The notes under the pieces were generated by a model. It saw only the letters and a list, made by a program, of their open reading frames with translations. It ran no database searches and was not told the DNA's origin. Made by a program: the position numbers and the translations under genes. From assembly GCA_012932865.1 (NCBI GenBank), contig SAXG01000033.1:354007-418006 (forward strand): 64,000 nt of DNA. Reading direction: 5' to 3'. Of the stretch, positions 35,722-48,115 are shown piece by piece. Source of the stretch: Amylostereum areolatum. Lineage: Eukaryota > Basidiomycota > Agaricomycetes > Russulales > Stereaceae. Numbering within the stretch: the first letter of the stretch is position 1; each line of letters opens with the position of its first letter.

Positions 35722-37048
35722 ACAGTTATAGAGAGAGGCTCATTTAAGTAGGTACTCCAAGTCTTCAATCTACTCGCTTTTCACACGCTGAGACCGGCTG
35801 GGTACGAGCCCACAGGAGCCTGGTCATTTCGGTCTACAAGTCTCTCAAACGGCAGATGAGGATGACACCCTCGTACAATACCTCGGGATCCTCTCATCTG
35901 GCGTCGTCCAATCACGTTGTTTCCGACTAGCCAACTGTGGTCCACAGGTCCCAGCACGTGACTCTTTCTGTGCCGTTTGCTGGTTGCGTTGAGTGAATTC
36001 AGTCTGGCTTGTAGTCAATTCACTTCACGCATTTCTCTTGGTGCATCTCTCGCATCTCCCTTCGTACAGCTCATTCATGACGGGACTATGATCAAATTCA
36101 TCGGAAAGAACCAGTGGAATAACATTCTGTCGGTGCGTGTCGCGTCTTGTTATCTAAACCTTTAAACCTTCAGACAGTTTTTAGGCACCTTCGTCGCCCT
36201 CGTCATGTCAGTGTCCATCACCCATCTGGGCTCATGATGTCCAGATTCGAGCCATTGAAAAGCCACGCCAGTTCAGGGCGGGGATAAGGACGACGAGTCG
36301 ATCGCGAAAGAAGTCTGCAGCGCGCTGTAAAGTCTCTCCAACTTGTACGTCCGTATATCCTCTTCTTAAACCAGCGTTGACATTTAGTCGTGCATGCAGG
36401 CGTCTACTCGCAGAACGCTATGCGCCATGAAATCTACCAATCAACCGAGCCGCAGCATGCACTGTTACTGTGCGTCGGAACTCCTGTCGTGCGTCCTTTT
36501 CTTTTCCTCCTTTCTGCATGAGATTCCTGATGCGCGCGCCTCTGATATATCAGGGCAAAATCAGTCCACAGGGTTAACCGCGCTCGTGCGAGGAGCCTCG
36601 TGCGAAGCCGTGTAGATCAGACGTTCAACTTTCCGAGCAGCCATCTTGTGTGGAGTTATGGACAAGGCGACGGTCGGCGCTGGGAAGAAGAAGTCGGTGT
36701 TCGGGGTTATCGTGAGGGATTACGGCTCGCACGAGGCGGCCATGGCCATGGATTGTACCGCGAAGCTCTGCGCACGTTGGCTGGGTAAGCTTGTTCCCCT
36801 TCACTTTCTGCCTACCTGCCGACGCTAGTGCACAGCAAACTCCGGGTTCAACGATGGCATTCCTGGTCCCATCCTCTCCGGCAAGAAGGACGACCTCGTC
36901 GAGGCCGCCTACCAAGCCTATCAACAATACATCGAGCTTGCGAAGCGGGGAAATAGGAGAACCCGGGTGTAATCAAGAGCAGATGCCGGAGGCCATGTTT
37001 TCTGGTGTTCTGTCCGAAGGATGAGCGGAACGCTCCACGTCCGCCACG

Positions 37049-40000
37049 TTGCATGCCATCTCGTTTTATCGCAACGGAGGCATGAACGCCCTGATTTTCG
37101 TCTGCCGCCGTTTCATGGCCATCGTCGAGGAGGTCAACAACATCAAGGAATCCGAGCGTCCAGAGACGCTTACCCACGATATCAGCAATGCTTTCGGCAG
37201 TATCAAGGTTGCCCTCCACTTCCTTCACCCTGTGGGCTCGACGAAGCCTATCTTCGAGTCTCCACAGACTACCCTTTTGATCAACAGAGAGAAGAAGGAG
37301 GGCGACCCGGACTATTTCGAGCCACACAACTTCCTGGTCAAACACCGTCTGGCCATCTTACCTCTCATTCGTGATCCATGGACTGCATCCTGGCTTGTAT
37401 CGGCACCAAGTGGTTTAATCCGATCGGTGGTTCAAGTCATCTTGGAGATAGTCGGCGGCGAAGGAGAAGAGGGTCAAACGGATATTGCCGCGGAGCCAAC
37501 GCCAGTCGGTGGTGGCTGGTCGTTCTGGCCTCACGTACCGAACGAGTCTCGCATCCAGCAAGTGGCTGAGATGGGCAGTGGAGCGCGCTCTCACTCGGAC
37601 GCAGAATCACGTCAATGCGGCGACGGAGCTCCTTCTCGCGAACCCCTTCCGCTTTCACCAACCCTCTCGACCGGCTGCCGAGCCCACAGTTGATACCACG
37701 ATGTATGAGGATACGCCAGCTGCAAGCGGCGACAACACACCGGCCCCTGAAGCGACGGCCGAGGCGGTACATGATGCCGTTATCCCGGATGTTGAACCAA
37801 CTTCAACAGAGGATCCTGCTCCCGCAGAGGCAGAAATGGAGGCAGAGGTGGAGACGAAGGCAGGAACGGGAATAGCCGCAGATCCAGACCCACAACCTGA
37901 AGGGCCAAGGAGCTTGTCAAGACTGCAGAACAGTGGCGAGAGGAGCTCAACGCCGGCAGGGAGGTCCTGAATGTGGATGTTGGCAGTCTTGCCTTGCGTT
38001 TGGTCGACGAGCACCCCTCTTTAATTTTCGACGTCCACAACGCGTTCATCGGTCGTGTGGGCGGCTTCCAGAAAGAATCCATCAAGCTATCGATTCGCGA
38101 TGTCAAGGCGTTCTCGTCTCACGCTCACGATGTCCAAGAGCAGCCGCTTGCTGTTCGATGCAGACTTCTAGCCCTTGTGTTGAGCGAGGCGCCTACATCA
38201 TTCGCGCCTCGCATTGTCCTTTTCGATTTCTGCATGCGTCTTCTCGGTCTCAGGCTTGCCCAGAGACGACTTGCTTTCATCACTCCGCCTTCTCGTAATC
38301 ATCACCCGAGATCATTTCATGGCCCTCGAGTTCGTGAAGCGTGGTGGCGTCCAGCTTCTCCTCCAGAGTCTCAAGTCATCTACCGGAGGCGTTGGGGGAA
38401 GCCAGTCATACATCGCTATCATCCTTCGCCATGTTATAGAGGATCCCTCCACGGTGTGCTCCATCATGCGTCAAGAGGTCCAGCGGTTCAGCTCCCACCC
38501 CCGCTCCAAAGTCGTAGATGTGCCAACGTATGTCCACGCGAGCAACGCACGCGCTTTACGCCACTCGAAGGCCTTCCTCGAGGTCACAGACTCTCTCGCA
38601 AGACTCGATCGGCCATTTTCTGTCCCTAACCACATCATGCTCAAGGATGATGTAGCGGCCGCCACCAAGAAAACAGAGTCGGAGCCTTCCCCAGATGCCC
38701 TTCTCAACGCGCCGATGTTGGTAGATCAACCCGTTCTCGGCTCTCTCTCGTCTCCCCCGGATTACCTTGGGAGCGTGGTCCGTTTCCTCATCGGAGAGCT
38801 AATGACGAGTGTCAACCCCCCCTCGTCCCAGGCAACGGAAAACGCCGCCTCGGGTGCCGGCAGCTCTGGGATTTCAATCCTGACGGGCGCCCAAGCAAGT
38901 TCAAGTGCGGACACTCCCAAGGACGCGACTGCGCATCCGCAAGATAGTCTCGACCTCTACTATTGCGGCTTCTTGATGCAGTGCTTGACAGAGCTCCTCC
39001 TCTCTTACGACTCGTGCAAGGTTGACTTCCTCTCGTACTCGTCCAAGAAGAAGTCAACGAGCTTACCCCGTGGCCTTGCAGTTCCTGCTATCGGAGATCA
39101 TCACATTTGGCACGCTGAACTCAGAGTCCGGGCCCGACTCTCGCAAACGCATTCACCTTTGAAATTGGGCCATGTCCGTTATTGTAGCGCTCTGCGTGGA
39201 CACCGCAACAACTCCAGACTCCAAGGATGTTTCGCCTGAGCTCGTCTCCGTCCGGAAGTTCGTACTAGAGGGCGTTAGTAGGGCTATCAAAAATCCGTAC
39301 CCTTCCGACTCGGTCGACGCACGATACGGACGACTGCTCGCATTGGCGGATCTGTGCCTTCGTCTGCTCACCGTGCGCTTCAACGTCAGCTCAAACGCAC
39401 GCAAGCCAGTGGAGGATGTTCCGACCCATCTAGCGAAGATCATGCTCGAGAAGAACATCGTGGCCACGCTTGCCAACGCACTGGCAGAAGTTGACTTGAA
39501 TTCCCCCAACGTTCGTGGGCTCGTGGCTTCGGTCCTAAAGCTGCTCGAGTTGCTGTAAGTCCCCACTCTCCTGCATGATTCTTCGGTGTTATAATCCCCT
39601 TTATAGGTCCAAGATTGCCATCAAGATGAGTCGGGCGTCGGACAAGACCAAAGGACCAGAAGACGCAAAGGTCAAGGGCGAGGACGAGAATATGCCGGAC
39701 GAAGATGACGAGGACGATGATCGCTCCAACCGTGAGGAGACTCCGGACCTTTATCGGAACTCGTAGCTTGGGATGTAAGTGACTTATCGTTCTCCCGTTG
39801 CGTCTCCTGACATTGTGACGTCTTTTTAGGTTCGGCGGCGTAAGTCTTGGTTTGGTGTGGAATCCATCGCAGACTAACCACTCTTCCCACAGGAGATGGA
39901 GGACCAGTTTGCTGATGGAGACATGGATGAAGATGAAGGCGAGGAGGACGAAAACGTCGAGATGGACTTCGGCGAAGGCACGGGGAGCGAAGATACGTCG

Positions 40001-43000
40001 GAAGAGAGCGACGTCGGCGAGGACGACGAAGACGCAATAAGTGAATCAGGTGATGAGGAGGAGGGATGGCAGGACGAAGACGAGGATGAGGACAAGGATA
40101 ACCTGGTGGAAGAGGAGGAAGCGCATGCTCATACGCATGTTGAAGAAGCTGACGAGGACGACGGCGACGAAGAAGATGACGATGACGAAGCCTCATTTAC
40201 CACTTTCCCTTCCTAACATGTTTTGCTAAACAAGAACATGACGGCTTCTGGCAAGGCGATGGTGAACATGATGGACGAAGAAGGCGATAACGACCAAGGT
40301 GAAGGTACGTTATACATGCAAATTTGTCGAGCGCTATTGACAGAAGTATTTGCTAGTCGAACTTCCAACCTTCCAAGGTGAATGGAGAAGAGGACGGCGG
40401 CATGGGCTCGGACGATGAGTATGTATATTCTCAAGGGCTCTTAGTATGATATGGGACTAACATTCAGTCGTAGGCTCGATGCCGAACTCCGGATGCTTGA
40501 TAGTCAAGAAGGTCCAGGAGATATCTTCCGCTTTATCCCTGGTATTCCCGAGGGTCTTCCAGGCTTCATGGGTACACATGCCGGAGGGAACATCGTCATT
40601 ACTGGCTGGTTGCACGCGCCAAGGCTTCGTGCGGATGGTGAGCCCATACTCGTTAACGGAGCCGAATGCCACTTATAATCATCGTAGGCGATGATGACAT
40701 AGAAATTTCAGGACGTCCGCGGGGAGCTCAGCCAGTCGAGAACGTAACACACCCGCTTCTCATAGAAGAGCCAGCACTCCCCGGAGGTCAGTCATCAGGG
40801 CAAGGCAGGTCGAATCCTCGAGGTGGGAGGTCGGTTTTCGGAGGTTCTGGGAGACAACAGGATATTCTTCAGGCAATCGAAGACGTCATCGGTGGTTCCG
40901 CTGTGTGGCTCTTTCAGCCTATCATCACTCGTCGCGGTGGTGGTAACGGTGGTACCGAGACTATTCGCCTTGATGTTCCGGCTGGCACTCTCATTAACCT
41001 TGACCGCGGTGGCCTGGGAAGACGAGGCGGCCCTATCTCTACATCTCTTCGTATTCAACGTCCGTCACGAACCGAGACTCGCCTAGAAGGTCGCGAATTT
41101 GACCCCTTTCTCACGGTCCAACGGTGGGGCAAGGAGTCCAATGTCGTTAACGGCAAGTTTGCCCCCGACCGCTTCTCCAGACTAGGCAACCATGCTGTCC
41201 TGCAGCAGTCAAGAAGGCTGAAGAAGACCGTCAAGCAGCAGAAGAGGCACAGCGTCAATCTGAGGTTAAAGCTCGGGAGGAAGAAGAAACTAGGAGGAAG
41301 GAAGAAGAGGAAAAGGCCACAGAAAAGGCTGCGCGTGTGGAGGGGGAGAGGGAGGAGGCTGTCGCTGTTGCTGAAGCGGCATCCGTTGTGTCTGGAGACG
41401 TCGCCCCCGAGGGTCCTGTAGGAGATGTAGAAATGGCAGACGCACTCACTGCATCTCCCGGTGAGGAATTGGCAGCTGCCGAATCGTCGACAAGCGGTGC
41501 AGGAGAGGCCAGCACGTCCGCCCCGCCGGAGCGGGTCGCCGTCATGATCCATGGCAGTCCAGTTAATATCACTGACACGGGGATCAACTCAACGTTCCTT
41601 GAGGCCCTTCCTGACGACATGCGAGAGGAAGTCGTCAACCAGCATATTCGTGACCAGCGTGCGGCGAGAGTGGAGCGTCCCCCCGACTCTCAGAGCAGTG
41701 CCGAGGACCTCGATGCCGTTCCTCCGGAAATTCGCGCCGAGATCATTTAGCAGGAGCGGATCGAGGAGGCAAGGAGGCAGAAAGAGGAGCGTCAGGCCGC
41801 CCAAGCCACAGTTCACTCCCCGTGTCACATCTGCCCGGGGAAATTGTTCCAGACCTCATCGCGCAACGCTGTCTGGAGGCCTTGTCTTACGTCGTGACCG
41901 CCAACGAACATTCGTCTCTCTTTTTCCCGACCGAGCACGAACTTCCTATCGGCCTTCGTCGTAGCGCGTTGAAGAAGGGTAAGGGCAAAGAGAAGCAGAC
42001 ATCTCATACGCAATACCCTATTATTCTCTTGCTTGGCCTTCTGGACCGTCAATCTCTCCTCAAAACGCCATCCATCCTCGAATCCGTGGTCAGCCTTTTG
42101 GACACGGTCACCCACCCCTTGACTAGCCTCAAGGACGCTCAAAAGAGGAGTGACGAGGAAGTTCCCGTCCACGACGGCTCCCTCCGGGACAGATGCACCT
42201 GTACCCTCGTCTGCAGATCCTGCAGCTGCGCCTGCGCCATCGGAATCCTCAGCACCAGGTGAGACCGATACTATCTGCGCATGTCGGTGGATTGACATCT
42301 CCTTGACAGCACCATCGTCGGGGCAACCCGCCATAGCGGCACCCAAAGATACCGTGTTCACTGGCGCGAGCCTTGGAGAAGAGAAGATACTGCTCGTGAC
42401 TTCACCTCAGACCCCCTGGCATGCCGTTCTTCGGTTCATTGTTAGCATCCTGACAGTCGGAGAGTGCGAAGCCAAACCCTTCCACCATAGCTTGGCTCTC
42501 ATCCAGCATCTGTCTTATGTTCCCGACGCTCGCGAAATCATCGCTCAAAAGCTGCGGATCAGAGCTCAAGATTTCGGTCTTAGCTTGAACCAGGATCTCG
42601 ACGAACTAGTTAACGGTTTGAACGGTGCCAATGGGGACGTTCTTGCATCTTCAGTGGCGTCCGAGTTCTCGTCTCCCTCTTCCGACCAGGCCAAGCTTCT
42701 CCGAGATCTGAAGACCATTGATTGCATGTACTCGCCAAAGCCTAATACTCCGGCTGAGTCACAGCCTAACAGCGATGTCGAGAAGATGCAGGGCATACAC
42801 GAATTGTTCCGCTTCACTCCCCTCTGGCGTCGATTGGGAGATTGTCTTTCCATCGTTGAACAACGGCCGGAAATCGAGCACATTGCGACAGTCTTTCTAC
42901 CTCTCTTCGAGTCTCTAATGGTGGTCTGCAAGTACGTGGGTCCGACATCGACAACAAGTGCAGCGCGTGCTCTCCGTTCATCTGCGTCACCTCGATCCCC

Positions 43001-43140
43001 AACTACTTCCCGCGAGTCCATGGACGGATTCCTCGCAGACTCCCGTCATGCGCACAACCTCATCCTCCGCTGCCCCTACCCCCGCCCCCGCTTCCTCAAC
43101 TCAGCCATCGGGCGCCGTTGCGAACCACATCGAGGCCGAC
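37049..43140 (+). pseudogene. Tom1/HUWE1-like E3 ligase gene, decayed and lacking HECT
   Basis: Many segments of the giant Tom1/HUWE1 family appear in order. They are an N-terminal armadillo-like part (NGGMNALIFVCRRFMAIVEE), a UBA domain (IQQVAEMG, then ERALTRTQNHVNAATELLL), armadillo helices (ITRDHFMALEFVKRGGVQL), LCVDTATTPDSKDVSPELV, and an acidic region (39900-40200). The DUF4414 UIM-like repeats follow (NSTFLEALPDDMREEVVNQ, then LDAVPPEIRAEII) and later helices (LGDCLSIVEQRPEIEHIA). Damage is clear: the UBA is split by a frame change near 37578, and a TAG at 41748-41750 interrupts the DUF4414 region. Homology stops at about 43050-43140 without any HECT domain. Intact family members attach ubiquitin through that HECT cysteine. 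Part of the N-terminus also seems missing. Confidence 0.75.
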
Positions 43141-45104
43141 ACACTCAAGTACTCAACCCTAACCCTAGGGCCGGGTTTCTTCAAGTCGCCCTCTGCAATA
43201 CATTGTCGACCGTCTCCTTCATCACGCAAACTCTTTCTTCCCCTCAGTCCACATACGTCTCACAAAAGGCTCGGAAAAACCTCTCCCTTTCCTCCTCCAT
43301 GGCCTCTTCCTCGATAGCGAGTGGAAGCAAAATGGCCTTCCCTCGCGCATGAAGGGGCAGCTTCCTCAACGACGCGTTCCTGCGTTTGGGAGGGCTGCAG
43401 GATCAGTTCCTTCATCTTCCTCAATCGAAACGGATCCCCATGATCCGCTGATCTCTTGCGTTGTTCGGCCAAGCTGGATTGCCGGGGACGGCGGACGGCG
43501 GACGGCGGACGAAGCTTTGCTAGCGAGGCCAGGAAAGCCCTGCGCGAACGCCAGGCCTCCGTTATCCTGTATGCAACGTAACTACGTTCATCACGTAATC
43601 ACATTAGGATCATGGGATGCATTGGACGTTGCCCATGGTGTTATCCGTTACGACATAAACAGTGCATAGTGGGAAGCTCTGGATGAGAATACATGTACAC
43701 ATAATGGCCGATTATCCACCAATTTCGTGCGCCTCAACTTCAAGCCCGAACTTTCGGGATTTCAGGCTTCACGTCTGGGTATCAGGAGCCCTTCGAACGC
43801 GACGCAACCTATCGAGTACGTATCGCCGCGCAAGCGAGTTGACAAACCCCGCCGCCACCTGTACGGAATCCGAGATGACAGATACCACAAGATAGACGAA
43901 GATCAAGAAGAAGTATATGGATGCTACGAAGCATGCCATTGCTTGTGTGGTGCGTCTGGAAGTACGCTCGCTCGCAGGGTGCTCTGACTCTCGTCGGCGG
44001 GAGGGATCGGCGGGTGGCGTCCCTTCCGTCAGAGACTCGTGGGCACTAGGCTATACTCAGGACGTGCTTAGAGAAGGCAAAGTGGCGTGAGGAAGAGACT
44101 CGTACCTCTGAAGCGGACACTCCACCGCCGGGACCTTTCGAGGTAGAGTATGCGAGAAAATTGAGATAGTCGTGGGACTGCCGGTGGTAAAGTAGGTGTT
44201 AGCTACAGAAGCGAGGAAACGATGCCGTGACTCGCCTCTGCAGACTTCTCTGCAAACTCGCGAGCACCATAGCTTGAAAGAAGAGAGTCTCCAGAGATGG
44301 CGCGGCGCACAGGCTGTCCATATGCGGGTCAGTGAAAAACAGAGAGTGGTGAAGATTCGAGCACTACTGACCATGAAAAACGTGAATTCCTTTCATAAAC
44401 CATAGCACAGCGAGTCAACAACGGCATTGCGTGGAGGCAATGGGAATCTCTAAGTACCGAAGATGGGATACGCATGGGAGGGCGCACGAGGACTGGCTGA
44501 CCCATTTGCGCCATGCGGCGCTTCTAGGTTGTGTCCGTCAGCGCGTGAGCTGATAAGTTAGGGTGAACGTACAGCTATATTGATACGTGAAATCGGCTCC
44601 TTTCTCTTTTGGCGGTTGTTGCGCGTTGAAGCAGGAAGGGCAAGGGAGTTGGTAAACGACGACATGTCGGCCTGAGTATTCTGGGATTACCGATGTAGGG
44701 TTAGAGTGTGCTTTATAGGATCCATGTCGACGCCAACGTACACAGCTTGCATTGAAGGCTAGGAGCTCGAATCGCGGCGAAGAGCTTTGATCAGTTCAAT
44801 GAGTGATTGCAGAGAATAATCGTTGGTTCTAAACCCAGATGCGCGCCTGTGCCAGTTGGAAGTTGCGGACAATGAGTATTCCGCCGGGACGGACTATACG
44901 CGGTCGGCCCGGTCGAGCCCGAATGGTAATCGCTCTCGACAACACAATGGCTCAAGCGCTCAAGCCTGAGACAGGCAAGAGTCAAATCTGCCATTGTCCT
45001 CTATTCCTGATCAACGCTTGTGCCTCGTTATCCGTATAAGTCATAACGACAAAAGTGCACACACTCCCGCTCGACCGTGCCGCTCGGCGGTCCACCTACG
45101 ACTC
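43141..45104. other. intergenic region beyond the truncated ligase gene
   Basis: No HECT-like sequence is seen in any frame. A short ccctaaccctaggg stretch sits at 43158-43171, close to where homology to Tom1 ends. A ggacggc triplication lies near 43487-43508. Short frames elsewhere have no support. Confidence 0.4.
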
Positions 45105-45885
45105 ATGTCGCCCTCTTCCACCATCGCCACGGCGGCTTCGTTGCTTTCCGACGTGCTCGAAGACACACTACTAGAACTGCCCCCACGGCCTACCTCTGTC
45201 TCGACGTCCGATTTGACTTCTGGTTCCCACCGGCGCGTACGTTCAACAAAGCTGCGTCAAGAAAGGGTGAGTTTTCGTCAAACCGTGACTACATATCGCA
45301 ACTAAAGGATGGCATGGCAGGAGAATGAACTCCTTAGGACGAAACTTTCGAAGCTGGTCAAGCTACAGTTCAGAGCTTCGACTGTAGCCAAGTCCCTTCA
45401 CACCGTCGTTCGCGAGCTGGAACTGGTCAGTACATACCCTATCAAATATGTTTCGCTCATGCTCATCTTCCATAAGTTCCGCGGCGAATGCTCCCGGGCT
45501 CTCACTTGTCAGAAATGCGTGCACGTCACGGATGTCCCATACGTGTAGGCTGTCTATGCCCTTTCCGGGACAAGTTCTCGGCTGTACTTGCAGGATGCCG
45601 CACTGCGGTCATATTCTATGCCGGGATTGTGTTTCTCGGGTGCTCCGAAGGGCAGTCTTGAAACGGGTATCTTATCGGGAACCCCCCACCCTGCCGGCTT
45701 TCATCCGCCAGGTGCCCGACGGTTTGACGGGGAAGTGTCTGCGTTCTATCGAGTTGTACGTCGGAAAGCTCTTGTATGATTGCCCTCGCTGCACGAGTTC
45801 GGCATGGGAAGCTCCTGCAGCACCGCCCGCTTTGGTGTCGCTGATCAGGAGTTTGGGGAATGCGATTGAAGTACATAGCGGTTAG
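45105..45885 (+). CDS. RING-finger protein 2 (putative E3 ubiquitin ligase)
   Basis: Exons 45105-45266, 45321-45425, 45477-45544 and 45594-45885 join in phase. The N-terminus is Ser/Thr-rich (MSPSSTIATAASLLSDVLED). A helical stretch follows (ENELLRTKLSKLVKLQF). The RING reads LTCQKCVHVTDVPYVMPHC, then GHILCRDCVSRVL, and CPRC, with an insert of about 50 residues before the last Cys pair. The third donor is gtaggc at 45545; the alternative one two bases upstream breaks the frame. The architecture parallels the RING genes at 17.7 and 51.3 kb. It is transcribed toward the HMG-box gene, which lies on the other strand. Confidence 0.75.
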
Positions 45886-45961
45886 CATACCAGTTCTCCA
45901 CTTAACGTCGTCTAAATACGGACGGCGGACGTCCATTGACACCCTCCCTCATTTTCCGACC

Positions 45962-45980
45962 GATAGATAGATAGATAGAT
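45962..45980. repeat. (GATA)n microsatellite
   Basis: About five GATA units, the same tetranucleotide as at 35691-35720. It lies between the convergent RING and HMG-box genes. Confidence 0.85.
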
Positions 45981-46312
45981 TTCACGGCACTGGTCCCTAC
46001 ACAAGGAACAACCGGTTTCCGGGGATTATCGAAGCCGTGTCCGTCAAAACTCCGTGCTGTTTAGGAAAACACGTCGTCTTATGCACGATAGTATGGAAGG
46101 GGACATGAATTGAAACGCGTATGAATGGTAAAGAATACAAGGCGAATGGAGGCCCATATGTACAGACAATACATCACGGTTAGTACGGGCAGCCGCATTC
46201 AATCGGGGGAGGGCGATGGCTGGGAAGAAAGGGTAATACGTAAAGGAACAGGAAGCACAGAAGAATAAGACGGGACGGAAAAAAGGGACATATGCAATGG
46301 CAACGGCCCCAA

Positions 46313-47809
46313 TCAATCGAAAAGGGCGAGAAACTCGGTCCAAGACAAGTCTTCAAAGAGAGAGCCGACTTTCGCGCTTCTCGGGACGGCGTCGAACGAT
46401 TCGTTTAAGGCTGAGGGGTACAGCGCGCTGGACCAAAAGTCGGAAGAATCGAGCTCCGTGCTTCCGAGTGGGAGAAGTGGGAAAGACGGATGCTCGGCGG
46501 GTGCATCGACGGGCAGGGGAGGAGCGTCCGCGCCATTGGCGGTAAGCGGCGGCTGGACAGTATACGATGTGTCGGGAGGGCCCGCCATGATCTCCGCCAT
46601 GACCTTCTCCCAGTCGATGTCGTACGGCTCGATCAGCTCGTTGGCAGGGGACCCAGGCGACTGGTGCGAGAGCGGGATGGGAGCGGACGTCCACGCGGCG
46701 TCGCGTTGGTCATGGTATTGGCCAGCGAGTCCAGCGATGAAGGCCTCCCACTGGGAATCGCAGGCAGTCACTTCGGAAGGCGGCGAAGAAGGTTCGGCGG
46801 CGGCACAGGGGGAGAGGGGAACGGGCGGCGAAGAGACGGACGGTGGGGATATGGGGCAGGACGGGGAAGAAGGGGCGAGGAAAGAGGGTGGAGAGGGTGG
46901 AGAGGGCGGAGAGGGCGGAGAGGGCGGAGAGGGCGAAGAACAAAAAGAAGAGGAGGGGGTTGTCGCATTAACGGGTAGAGCACTATTTTCCACAGTGAGA
47001 GCGGAGGGAAAGGCGTCGCTGTCACCGCCCTGGCCCGCGTTCGCGACCTCGACTTCTCGCGTCACAAGCTCGACGAGCTGGAGGCCCTGCACACCGGAGG
47101 TATCTTTCGAGGCATCGTCGCATTTTTGTCCCGTCTTCGAGCGTCGTTTGGGCGAGTAGCGGTAGTTGGGATGTCTTCGAGCGTGTTCAGCTTTGGCCGC
47201 TTTGGCCCGTTCCTTGTACGCTCCCTTGGCCTTGTCCGACAGCGAGCGCCATACGCCGGAGGCAAACCGGCTGAAGTCGCGGTTGCTGCAGTTGACGGTG
47301 TCTCGATACCGTGACGAGAGTTCTGTGCGGAAGAGGATGAAAGAATTGGAAGGGCGCGGGACATGGGCAGGAGGGGCGCCGTGGTCTAAGACCTGGTTTT
47401 TGGAAGTTCGTATGGGACCGGGGAGAGAGCGAGCGCGAGCGCCGTCAGTGTCGAAAGGGTCGCTGGGCGCGCAAGGCGGGAGCACGGAAGAGTCAAGCGT
47501 CGGGGGGCTCGCGCGGAAGAGACCGGGGGGGGACACGAGATCGATAGAGAAATCCGGGGTGCTTGTCTCGCATTTGGACTGGTCCCGGCCAAGACCGGCG
47601 GGGGGACAGGATGACTGCAAGGGTTGGGATGACCACGCCGCGAACGTGGTGAGCAGGGGATCTGTGAAGGGGGGGGAGATCAGGATCTGCCTTGAGGCGT
47701 GGGTGTGATAAGGGAGTGTGCGTACCGTTGTGAGGGTCGTAGAGGCCCATGGGATAGTAGAGGTCGGCCATGTCGTTCTTGAGCGAATGTGGGTGCCAGT
47801 TGGGGGCAT
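46313..47809 (-). CDS. HMG-box transcription factor
   Basis: This is a single open frame of 498 codons. A MATA-type HMG box lies at about residues 148-221: HVPRPSNSFILFRTELSSR, then YRDTVNCSNRDFSRFASGVW, and SDKAKGAYKERAKAAKAEH followed by HPNYRYSPKRR. The box bends DNA through the minor groove. C-terminal to it are low-complexity Ser/Pro runs encoded by ggagagggc-type repeats (46890-46940) and an acidic/aromatic end (DLSWTEFLALFD) that could activate transcription. Fungal members regulate mating and fruiting, but which one this is cannot be told. An alternative start at 47771 (MADLYYPMGLYDPHNG) would need a very short intron. The gene lies about 310 bp from repeat copy D. Confidence 0.75.
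   Translation of the reverse strand: MPPTGTHIRSRTTWPTSTIPWASTTLTTVRTLPYHTHASRQILISPPFTDPLLTTFAAWSSQPLQSSCPPAGLGRDQSKCETSTPDFSIDLVSPPGLFRASPPTLDSSVLPPCAPSDPFDTDGARARSLPGPIRTSKNQVLDHGAPPAHVPRPSNSFILFRTELSSRYRDTVNCSNRDFSRFASGVWRSLSDKAKGAYKERAKAAKAEHARRHPNYRYSPKRRSKTGQKCDDASKDTSGVQGLQLVELVTREVEVANAGQGGDSDAFPSALTVENSALPVNATTPSSSFCSSPSPPSPPSPPSPPSPPSFLAPSSPSCPISPPSVSSPPVPLSPCAAAEPSSPPSEVTACDSQWEAFIAGLAGQYHDQRDAAWTSAPIPLSHQSPGSPANELIEPYDIDWEKVMAEIMAGPPDTSYTVQPPLTANGADAPPLPVDAPAEHPSFPLLPLGSTELDSSDFWSSALYPSALNESFDAVPRSAKVGSLFEDLSWTEFLALFD
46885..46945. repeat. 9-bp tandem repeat inside HMG-box gene
   Basis: Units of ggagagggt/ggagagggc repeat about six times and encode PPSPPSPPS on the minus strand. 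All are multiples of three and keep the frame. Confidence 0.8.
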
Positions 47810-48115
47810 TATGGGCTGCTTTTTATACGACCGCGGCGGCGTTGTTGAGCTCGACGAGCGGCAGCGTGTTCAGACACTTACCACTCGCTATAATCACTTC
47901 GTGGACACGAGGCGCGGCCGAGTGTCCCGCCGTCGTTCTTGTCACATTCGATTGTGCACCGACACCGTCCCTGGACAGTCACGAGTCGATTTTTCAGGCC
48001 GTCGGACGCGCAGACATTGACAGCGGCGGTTGCTTCTTCGGCCTTTCCGCCTCTGCAGACTTCTTCTCCCGTGGTTTGAGCACTGAACGTGCGCCGCCGA
48101 TGCCCAGCAGCCCAG

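Larger units (their letters stand above)
35400..37048. other. intergenic region with microsatellite and hairpin
   Basis: No gene is convincingly supported. The interval has a 17-bp palindrome and a TAGA microsatellite near 35677-35720. The plus-strand segment NSGFNDGIPGPILSGKKDD (about 36840-36900) looks coding, but I cannot attach it to a gene. It could belong to the decayed Tom1-like gene that follows or to another relic. Confidence 0.4.
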
